Source: CAZABG01 sp964483465 (lineage in GTDB: Bacteria; Chlamydiota; Chlamydiia; Chlamydiales; Parachlamydiaceae). Taken from it: DNA of 19,834 nucleotides. The stretch is taken from positions 1 to 19,834 of the forward strand of contig CAZABG010000045.1 of the NCBI GenBank assembly GCA_964483465.1, given 5' to 3'. The position numbers were made by a program, and so were the translations under genes. The stretch's first letter is position 1, and each line of letters opens with the position of its first letter. Below the pieces are notes generated by a model, which ran no database searches, was not told the DNA's origin, and saw only the letters and a program-made list of their open reading frames with translations. Positions 7,853 through 13,110 of this stretch are shown here, in pieces.

Positions 7853-7902
7853 TTTTTAACGGTGAGACCAGTGAGAAACAACATGAGAACGGTGAGAGGC
7901 TC
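7853..7902. repeat. Left 50-bp inverted-repeat arm of the GxxExxY unit
   Basis: This segment is the reverse complement of 8792-8841 at 48 of 50 positions by my count. It reads TTTTTAACGGTGAGACCAG, then GTGAGAAACAAC, ATGAGAACG and GTGAGAGGCTC. Near-copies occur in repeat units B (8046-8095) and C (8239-8288), with one further mismatch (TAACAG for TAACGG). The arm is itself built from reiterated RTGAGA motifs. Confidence 0.9.
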
Positions 7903-7935
7903 TCTTTTCTCCATACGATATAACCAAGTATTGCA

Positions 7936-8127
7936 ATGTTACAGATTGATAAAAGAACTGACAATGATATTTTAACCGAAAAAATAATTGGTGCGGCCAT
8001 ACAAGTTCATAAAGAGCTAGGTCCAGGACTATTAGAATCGTTGATATTTTTAACAGTGAGACCAGTGAGAAACAACATGAGAACGGTGAGAGGCTCTCTT
8101 TTCTCATTACAATTTAACCAATATTGA
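7936..8127 (+). pseudogene. Truncated GxxExxY 5' copy (repeat unit A/B)
   Basis: A 63-codon frame. Residues 1-34 (MLQIDKRTDNDILTEK... through GLLE) copy the start of the intact GxxExxY protein. Residues after LLES are read from the following repeat (LIFLTVRPVRNNMRTVRG...). It keeps the first Glu of the motif but loses its Tyr and all downstream nuclease residues. Its TGA is followed after one base by the next ATG. Probably a duplication remnant; translation is possible but unproven. Confidence 0.7.
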
Positions 8128-8128
8128 A

Positions 8129-8320
8129 ATGTTGCAGATTGATAAAAGAGCTGAAAACGATATTTTAACCGAAAAAATAATTGGTGCGGCCATACAAGTT
8201 CATAAAGAGCTAGGTCCAGGACTATTAGAATCGTTGATATTTTTAACAGTGAGACCAGTGAGAAACAACATGAGAACGGTGAGAGGCTCTCTTTTCTCAT
8301 TACAATTTAACCAATATTGA
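8129..8320 (+). pseudogene. Truncated GxxExxY 5' copy (repeat unit B/C)
   Basis: A second 63-codon frame with the same organisation: the first 34 residues are identical to the intact downstream protein, then a 29-residue tail read through repeat unit C. It ends in TGA one base before the ATG of the intact gene (TGA-A-ATG), so if it is translated, ribosomes would be delivered to the intact start. No Shine-Dalgarno site is seen at either start. Confidence 0.7.
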
Positions 8321-8321
8321 A

Positions 8322-8726
8322 ATGTTACAGATTGATAAAAGAGCTGAAAACGATATTTTAACTGAAAAAATAATTGGTGCGGCCATACAAGTTCATAAAG
8401 AGCTAGGTCCAGGACTTTTAGAGTCTACTTATGAAGTCTGCTTATGTCATGAATTGTATATCAATAATCTAAAAGTAGAGCGACAGAAGCCAGTTCCAAT
8501 TTCATATAAAGGCGTTAAACTCGAAAGCGGATATCGTATAGATTTGATTGTTGAGGAACAAGTTATCGTAGAAGTTAAGTCGGTTATAGATTTATTGCCA
8601 GTGCACGAAGCTCAACTTTTGTCTTATTTAAAGCAAAATGGGGGTGGAAGAGGTTTGCTTATCAATTTTAATGTAAAACTACTGAAAGATGGGTTACGTC
8701 GAATAGTAGTTAAAAATTCTAAATAA
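8322..8726 (+). CDS. GxxExxY protein (PD-(D/E)XK nuclease-like)
   Basis: A 134-residue protein of the GxxExxY family. The name-giving motif is GLLESTY at residues 31-37. The nuclease-type residues can be placed: Glu34, Asp74 in YRIDLIV, Glu84 and Lys86 in VEVKS, and a later Gln98 in HEAQLLSYLK, consistent with a PD-(D/E)XK fold (known of the family; activity not established). Length is complete. The start has no Shine-Dalgarno site and follows the truncated copy's stop by one base. It is enclosed by inverted repeats and preceded by the tandem array, suggesting an accessory, mobile or recently rearranged unit. Such genes are patchily distributed; the cellular role is unknown. Confidence 0.9.
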   Translation: MLQIDKRAENDILTEKIIGAAIQVHKELGPGLLESTYEVCLCHELYINNLKVERQKPVPISYKGVKLESGYRIDLIVEEQVIVEVKSVIDLLPVHEAQLLSYLKQNGGGRGLLINFNVKLLKDGLRRIVVKNSK

Positions 8727-8851
8727 TATGAGAATAAATGAGCTGACTGGTCTCACCGTTAAAAAACGCTTTAAAAAAATATGAGAATAACGAGCCTCTC
8801 ACTGGTCTCATGTTGTTTCTCACTGGTCTCACCGTTAAAAAATGCTTTAAA
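8727..8851. repeat. Two-copy repeat flanking the 3' side of the GxxExxY gene
   Basis: TATGAGAATAA occurs at 8727-8737 and again at 8780-8790. Each copy is followed by GAGC, then CTGGTCTCACCGTTAAAAAA and (C/T)GCTTTAAA. The second copy is longer because it contains an extra CTCATGTTGTTTCTCACTGG segment. These are the reverse complements of the motifs in the 5' array. No gene is seen in this stretch. Confidence 0.85.
8792..8841. repeat. Right 50-bp inverted-repeat arm of the GxxExxY unit
   Basis: Reads GAGCCTCTCACTGG, TCTCATGTTGTTTC, TCACTGGTCTCACC, GTTAAAAA, the reverse complement of 7853-7902 with two mismatches. Together the two arms enclose the array and the intact gene, about 890 bp apart. 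A transcript across the unit could fold into a long stem. Confidence 0.9.
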
Positions 8852-8866
8852 CAGGCAAATATTGAA

Positions 8867-9148
8867 TTAAAGGGAGAACTGGGCTTTTACGATGGTGCGG
8901 ATTTTTGCCGTTTGCCCTTGCTCTTTTGCAGGGTGCTGGTTCTGATCGAAAACGACGAGCCGTTTTTCCCCTTTTTTACGCGTTTGTTCGCGCGAAAGGT
9001 GCTTACGGATAAGATCACTTGATCTAACTAATGCGGCCACAGAATATTTTGAATTTTGCGCGTCCAGATGCTTGGCTAGCCTATTTCTAAGACGGGCAAC
9101 ATCATGGCTTTCTTTGGCAATTTCACTTTCTTTAGACTTTGTTGTCAT
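8867..9148 (-). CDS. Small basic hypothetical protein
   Basis: A 93-residue Lys/Arg-rich, hydrophilic open frame with no Trp, no signal peptide and no membrane segment. I do not recognise it. It starts MTTKSKESEIAKE and contains a predicted helical stretch ARLRNRLAKHL. A GGAG lies rather far (about 14 nt) upstream of the ATG; a three-codon frame between them ends in a TGA overlapping this ATG. It is divergent from tyrS and its stop lies just past the inverted-repeat arm. A shorter plus-strand frame overlaps it but looks like a shadow. It may be a real small gene or a remnant of a longer one. Confidence 0.5.
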   Translation of the reverse strand: MTTKSKESEIAKESHDVARLRNRLAKHLDAQNSKYSVAALVRSSDLIRKHLSREQTRKKGEKRLVVFDQNQHPAKEQGQTAKIRTIVKAQFSL

Positions 9149-9191
9149 AATATCATTCTTACTCCACTATTTTTTTATTGTCCAGATGGAT

Positions 9192-9206
9192 AGAATTGTG
9201 AATTCT
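9192..9206. promoter_or_regulatory. Perfect short palindrome just before tyrS
   Basis: AGAATT-GTG-AATTCT, a perfect 6-bp inverted repeat with a 3-nt loop, ends one base before the tyrS ATG. There is no Shine-Dalgarno site between them. It could be a small operator or an RNA hairpin affecting initiation, or chance. Confidence 0.3.
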
Positions 9207-9207
9207 T

Positions 9208-10449
9208 ATGGACAACTTTATCCAATCTTTAAAAAAAAGAGGGTGCATCGATGCCCTTAGCCATGAATCGCTTAACGACTTGAAAGAGCCGTTAACCGTT
9301 TATTGCGGTTTTGATCCAACAGCCGATTCTCTTCATTTAGGCAACTTCGTCGCTATCATGGGCCTCGCGAGGTTTAAAAGAGCCGGGCATAAGGTCGTAG
9401 CGATTGTAGGGGGAGCGACCGGCATGATCGGAGACCCTTCCGGCAAGAGCGTTGAAAGAAACCTGCTTGATGAAGAGACGATCAAAAAGAACATGATCGG
9501 AATCTCGAAGACCTTAAATCAGATCCTCGGGGATGATGTTCCCATCATCAATAATTACGATTGGTATAAAGACTTTAATTTTATCTCCTTCTTAAGAGAA
9601 GTGGGCAAGCAGTTCCGTATGGGAATCATGCTTTCGAAAGAAAGCGTGAAAGCCCGCCTTAATTCCGAAGAGGGTTTAAGCTTTACCGAGTTCTGCTACC
9701 AGATTCTCCAAGCGTATGACTTTTTATGGCTTAACGAAAAATACGGAGTGAATGCTCAAATAGGCGGAGCCGATCAATGGGGAAATATTACCGCGGGCAT
9801 TGAACTCATTAGAAAAGAAAAAGGCAAAGAGGTCTACGGCATAACTTTTCCTTTATTAACGAAGGCTGATGGAAGCAAGTTCGGTAAGTCGGAGAAAGGG
9901 GCGATTTGGCTTAACGCCGAAAAATTAAGTCCCTATGAGTTTTACCAGCACCTTATTAGAACTGATGATAGAGATGTCATCAAGCTGCTTAAAATGATCA
10001 CTTTTGTCGATATCGTTGAGATTGAAGAGCTTGAGGAGCGTATGGTGAGTCAGCCAGGGGCAGCTCAAAGACGCCTTGCTGAAGCCGTGACCGAAATGGT
10101 TCATGGTAAGGAAGGTCTAGAGTCCGCCAAAAAAGCAACCGAGCTTGCGCAACCCGGCCATAAGGTAGAATTAAACCCCGAAACCTTTAAACTGCTTGAA
10201 AAAGAAATAAAACCGATAGAAATCACAAAAGATCAAATCGGGAAAAAATGGGTCGATCTTTTAGCAGATACCCAGATTTTGGCTAGCAAAGGGGATGTCC
10301 GCCGCTTGATTAAAAATAACGGCTTAACCATTAATAACCAAAAGGTTAGCGATGAGGGAGCCCTCCTACAAATAGAACATTTGGTAGGGGACGGCTATGT
10401 CCTCGTCACAACCGGAAAAAAGACCAAATATATACTCCGAATCAAATAA
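9208..10449 (+). CDS. tyrS: Tyrosyl-tRNA synthetase
   Basis: A 413-residue class I aminoacyl-tRNA synthetase charging tRNA-Tyr in the cytosol. The tyrosine/ATP site begins CGFDPTADSLHLGN, with the HIGH-equivalent HLGN at residues 43-46. The KMSKS-equivalent is KFGKS at residues 224-228, after LLTKADG. The tyrosine-binding YQILQAYDF and the block IGGADQWGN are present. A C-terminal S4 RNA-binding domain spans about residues 345-413 (VRRLIKNNGLTINNQKV). The family form resembles the bacterial TyrRS with KFGKS. No Shine-Dalgarno site is clear; a short palindrome precedes the ATG. The next gene has its own promoter. Confidence 0.97.
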   Translation: MDNFIQSLKKRGCIDALSHESLNDLKEPLTVYCGFDPTADSLHLGNFVAIMGLARFKRAGHKVVAIVGGATGMIGDPSGKSVERNLLDEETIKKNMIGISKTLNQILGDDVPIINNYDWYKDFNFISFLREVGKQFRMGIMLSKESVKARLNSEEGLSFTEFCYQILQAYDFLWLNEKYGVNAQIGGADQWGNITAGIELIRKEKGKEVYGITFPLLTKADGSKFGKSEKGAIWLNAEKLSPYEFYQHLIRTDDRDVIKLLKMITFVDIVEIEELEERMVSQPGAAQRRLAEAVTEMVHGKEGLESAKKATELAQPGHKVELNPETFKLLEKEIKPIEITKDQIGKKWVDLLADTQILASKGDVRRLIKNNGLTINNQKVSDEGALLQIEHLVGDGYVLVTTGKKTKYILRIK

Positions 10450-10464
10450 GTGTAAAAAATATTC

Positions 10465-10492
10465 TTGAAAGCTAAATCGGCTTCATTATGAT
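10465..10492 (+). promoter_or_regulatory. Sigma70-type promoter of the IHF/HU gene
   Basis: -35 TTGAAA (10465-10470), a 16-bp spacer and -10 TATGAT (10487-10492), each one or two bases off consensus. It lies in the 135-bp gap after tyrS and would give a leader of roughly 85 nt before the IHF/HU start codon. Confidence 0.6.
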
Positions 10493-10584
10493 GGGGTACG
10501 AAACAACTTGCTTGAAATTGAGTTGGATACGAAAATGTGTCTTCAACTCTACACCTTAACCTGAGGAAGGAGTTAGTAAAAATT

Positions 10585-10917
10585 ATGTCTACTTTGACGA
10601 AGCAGAGTACAATGACCAAGAAGAAATTAATCCAGTCCATATCATCGCAGAAGGGCATTCATCCGAATGATGTCCGACAAGTGATCCAATCATTTTTGGA
10701 CCACATGACAGATGCGCTTGCGACCGGCGAAAGACTTGAATTCCGCGATTTCGGCGTATTTGAAGTGGTCGAAAGAAAGCAGAAGATTGGAAGAAACCCG
10801 AAAAATGCGGCAGTGCCTATCGTGATTCCGGCTCGTAAGGCTGTAAAGTTCACGCCAGGAAAAAAGATGCGTAAATTAATTGAAACTCCAGTTACCCACA
10901 CCAACTACGCGCATTAA
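10585..10917 (+). CDS. HU/IHF-family nucleoid DNA-bending protein
   Basis: A 110-residue member of the bacterial histone-like family, which dimerises and bends DNA. Features: KKKLIQSISSQKGIHPNDVRQVIQSFLDHM (dimerisation helices), LEFRDFGVFEVVERK, and the beta-arm with GRNPKN...VIPARKAVKFTPGKKM. I chose the ATG at 10585; an AAGGAG lies 12 nt upstream, a longish spacing, and an ATG at 10612 giving a shorter N-terminus closer to usual homologues is the alternative. The C-terminus extends slightly beyond the typical end. It corresponds in order to Chlamydia himD (CT267), upstream of CT266-accA-msbA. Promoter before and two terminators after make it a single-gene unit. Confidence 0.92.
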   Translation: MSTLTKQSTMTKKKLIQSISSQKGIHPNDVRQVIQSFLDHMTDALATGERLEFRDFGVFEVVERKQKIGRNPKNAAVPIVIPARKAVKFTPGKKMRKLIETPVTHTNYAH

Positions 10918-10943
10918 TTTGCTTTTTAGTTAAGCAAATTTTT
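10916..10943 (+). terminator. Rho-independent terminator after the IHF/HU gene
   Basis: AATTTGCTT (10916-10924) pairs perfectly with AAGCAAATT (10932-10940) across a 7-nt loop, and a run of five T (10939-10943) ends the structure. It begins inside the stop codon. Confidence 0.85.
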
Positions 10944-10970
10944 GTAATTCCTCTTCGAATCTCAGGTAAG

Positions 10971-10995
10971 ACCTCCCCCCATAGGGGAGGTTTTT
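10971..10995 (+). terminator. Second, GC-rich terminator
   Basis: ACCTCCCC (10971-10978) pairs with GGGGAGGT (10984-10991) across a 5-nt loop and is followed by TTTTTATT. It stands 27 bp after the first terminator and makes a tandem stop that insulates the downstream gene. Confidence 0.88.
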
Positions 10996-11082
10996 ATTAT
11001 TCTTTTTTGAAACTTTGGCTAAGAAATAATGTTGTTCTTCCGTAGTCCGTGACCTTCTCAAGGAAGCCCCTTTTAAATCCCT

Positions 11083-11110
11083 TTCAAAATTTAGGTTTGA
11101 AACCTATAAT
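11083..11110 (+). promoter_or_regulatory. Candidate promoter of the L,D-transpeptidase operon
   Basis: A perfect -10 TATAAT at 11105-11110, with TTCAAA at 11083-11088 (16-bp spacer) as -35. It follows the double terminator and precedes the start codon by about 30 bp. The -10 is strong, the -35 only fair. Confidence 0.55.
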
Positions 11111-11139
11111 TGCTAATTTATCATTTATTGAGAGTAGGG

Positions 11140-12141
11140 ATGTCTTTGCCTAAATTGCTTTTTATAACCGCGCTAGGACTTAGCGTGGCTTTGGGTGTCC
11201 TGGTCTATAACAAAAAAAGTAAAAAAGAGCCGGCTATTACCGAAGTGGCCGTTCAGGCTATTACAGAGCCGGTTGAGGTTCAGCTTGAACCGGTAGAGGT
11301 AAGAGCTCCATTGCAGCCGCCTCCTGCTCCTCCGTTACTCGTCGAAAACCCTCATCCTCTTGCGGAAGCCGTTAAAATCGAACAATCATTGCCTCAAGAA
11401 GATCACACGGAAGAGCTTTTCAAGAGAAACAATAATAAATTAAAGTTTATTGAAACCATTACCTACAAAAGTAAAGTTAATTGGCTGAAAGGAAGGCCCG
11501 CCTGGCTTTCTGATTATGCTTCGCACTTTGAGACTTCACGTCATTTCATCGCGCGCAGTTTAAACGGACGGCCCGACTACTTTAAGCAAGAGATAGCTGA
11601 GGGCGATAAATTCAATGTCTATAGAAAAGACGTCGAATTAAAATTTCATCTTGTCGTCGATGCGTCTCTTTGCAAAATGTGGCTCTACGCTGTAGATGAG
11701 ACCCATAATGAAAAGGTTCTTTTAAAAACTTACCCTGTTTGCATGGGAAGGCCGGACGAATCTAAGCCGTCAGGCATGCTAACTCCGCTTGGAATGTTTA
11801 GCCTTGGCAATCGTATTGCGATTTACAAGCCAAAGGTAATGGGGTATCATAATAGCAAAAAAGTGGAAATGGTGCGAATTTTTGGATCGCGCTGGATTCC
11901 CTTTGAGAAGGAAATTGCAAAAGCTACCGCCCCTGCAAAAGGCTTCGGCATTCATGGAGTGCCTTGGACCGAACAGGGAAAAGAGTTAAAGCAAGATAAG
12001 AGCAGCCTTGGAAAATACGAAAGCGATGGATGCATACGCTTATCGACCGAGGATATGGAAGAAATTTTTGCAATCATCATCACAAAACCGGCCGTTGTAG
12101 AAATCGTAAAACATTTTCATGACTCGGTATTATTTAAATAG
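11140..12141 (+). CDS. L,D-transpeptidase (YkuD domain) with N-terminal membrane anchor
   Basis: A 333-residue envelope enzyme that would make or edit 3-3 or protein crosslinks in peptidoglycan. Residues 4-22 form a hydrophobic anchor, followed by a Lys-rich stop and a Pro/Glu/Val-rich linker to about residue 85. The YkuD domain runs from about 168 to 325; the catalytic signature is His272 in GIHGVPW and Cys298 in SDGCIRL. I place the start at the ATG at 11140, behind GAGAG; an earlier TTG is less likely. It is followed after 12 bp by accA, whose ribosome site begins at its stop codon, so the genes are co-transcribed. In position it matches Chlamydia CT266 from memory. Confidence 0.9.
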   Translation: MSLPKLLFITALGLSVALGVLVYNKKSKKEPAITEVAVQAITEPVEVQLEPVEVRAPLQPPPAPPLLVENPHPLAEAVKIEQSLPQEDHTEELFKRNNNKLKFIETITYKSKVNWLKGRPAWLSDYASHFETSRHFIARSLNGRPDYFKQEIAEGDKFNVYRKDVELKFHLVVDASLCKMWLYAVDETHNEKVLLKTYPVCMGRPDESKPSGMLTPLGMFSLGNRIAIYKPKVMGYHNSKKVEMVRIFGSRWIPFEKEIAKATAPAKGFGIHGVPWTEQGKELKQDKSSLGKYESDGCIRLSTEDMEEIFAIIITKPAVVEIVKHFHDSVLFK

Positions 12142-12153
12142 GAGTAAATTATC

Positions 12154-13110
12154 TTGGACACCCTTCCTCACGAAAAGCAAATCCAAGAATACATCAAGAC
12201 CATTGAAAACCTGAAAAAACAGAATGAAAACAACGCGCTTTTCAATCAGGAGATCAAAAAGCTTGAGCAAAAGCTCGAAAAGCTTAAAGAAAAAGTCTAT
12301 AGCGAGCTCACCCCTTGGGATCGAGTTCAAATCAGCCGCCATCCGGCTCGTCCCCATTCGGTAGATTATATTCAAAATATGACCGAAAACTTTTCTGAGC
12401 TTTCGGGCGATCGTCTTTTTAGCGATGACCATTCTTTGATCGGCGGCCTTGCCACGATCGATGGGCAAAAATGCGTGATCATCGGCCAGGAAAAGGGTAA
12501 GGACACCGAGACAAGAGTTTATCGCAACTTCGGCATGCTCAACCCGGAAGGTTTTAGAAAAGCCTTAAGACTTATGAAGCTCGCGGAAAAGTTTCACCTT
12601 CCTGTCATCTCTTTAATCGATACTCCGGGCGCAAATCCCATTTTGGAAGCAGAAGAAAGNNNNNNNNNNGGTCAAGGGTGGGCGATTGCTAACAACCTTA
12701 AAGAAATGTCTCGTTTAAGAGTGCCCATTATTGTCGTCATTATCGGAGAAGGGTGTTCTGGCGGAGCTTTAGGTACGGCAGTCGGCGATACAGTGGGAAT
12801 GCTTGAACATTCTTATTATTCCGTCATATCGCCTGAAGGCTGCGCCTCCATTCTGTATAAAGACAGCTCAAAAAAAATAGAGTCGGCAGAGGCTTTAAAA
12901 TTAACTTCTGAAGACTTGTTAAAATTGAATATCATTGATGCGATCATTAATGAACCTTTGGGTGGAGCCCATCAAGATCCAAAAGCGGCTTATCAAAACG
13001 TTAAACGCTTTATATTAGACGAGCTGCCTGTGTTAAAGAACATTAATCCAGACTTACTGATTGAAAAACGTTATATTAAATTCCGCCGCATGGGCGCATT
13101 CAGCCAATGA
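12154..13110 (+). CDS. accA: Acetyl-CoA carboxylase carboxyltransferase alpha subunit
   Basis: With AccD it transfers carboxyl from biotin to acetyl-CoA, the first step of fatty acid synthesis. The N-terminal coiled-coil helix (about residues 1-45) and the block LTPWDRVQISRHPARP are typical. So are FGMLNPEGFRKALRLMK, the conserved SLIDTPGANP, the glycine-rich IGEGCSGGALG and the motif YSVISPEGCASIL. The start appears to be TTG at 12154, nine bases after GGAG; no in-frame ATG is nearby. Ten N at 12660-12669 interrupt the conserved AEERGQ segment, so the displayed length (318) is about three residues too long. Its stop overlaps the transporter gene by ATGA. Confidence 0.96.
   Translation: MDTLPHEKQIQEYIKTIENLKKQNENNALFNQEIKKLEQKLEKLKEKVYSELTPWDRVQISRHPARPHSVDYIQNMTENFSELSGDRLFSDDHSLIGGLATIDGQKCVIIGQEKGKDTETRVYRNFGMLNPEGFRKALRLMKLAEKFHLPVISLIDTPGANPILEAEEXXXXGQGWAIANNLKEMSRLRVPIIVVIIGEGCSGGALGTAVGDTVGMLEHSYYSVISPEGCASILYKDSSKKIESAEALKLTSEDLLKLNIIDAIINEPLGGAHQDPKAAYQNVKRFILDELPVLKNINPDLLIEKRYIKFRRMGAFSQ
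12660..12669. other. Assembly gap (10 N)
   Basis: Ten unknown bases lie in accA between codons for AEE and GQGWAIA. The family motif AEERGQ predicts a single Arg codon (AG + one base) here, so the true gap is probably about one base and the run of N is a placeholder; the nine surplus bases happen to preserve the frame. Confidence 0.9.

Larger units (their letters stand above)
7838..8417 (+). repeat. Three tandem 193-194 bp repeats
   Basis: Unit A 7838-8031 (194 bp), unit B 8032-8224 (193 bp) and unit C 8225-8417 (193 bp) follow head to tail. Each unit has a non-coding-like first half starting TTAGAATCG, with the GTGAGACC/GTGAGAAA motifs, and a second half that is the first ~33 codons of the GxxExxY gene. 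Units B and C are almost identical. Unit A differs at roughly a dozen positions, concentrated around the ATG (for example CATACGATATAACC against ATTACAATTTAACC). Unit C runs directly into the intact gene. The period (193) is not a multiple of 3. Confidence 0.93.

Noticed and set aside
7353..8000. 215-codon minus-strand frame across nif3 and the repeat array
   Set aside because: It is antisense to Nif3 metal-binding motifs and continues only because the repeat happens to be open on both strands.
7838..8417. CRISPR array or phage attachment repeats
   Set aside because: Units are 193-194 bp, contiguous without variable spacers, and half of each is coding sequence of the next gene. This is tandem duplication.
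7838..8851. Insertion sequence with transposase
   Set aside because: Inverted repeats are present, but the only intact protein is a GxxExxY/PD-(D/E)XK type, not a recognised transposase, and I found no target-site duplication by eye.
9149..9207. Riboswitch or T-box leader for tyrS
   Set aside because: The divergent gap is only 59 bp, with no T-box sequence or terminator/antiterminator stems.
12660..12669. Frameshift or pseudogene in accA
   Set aside because: Both sides are in frame and match conserved AccA motifs; the interruption is an assembly gap, not a mutation.
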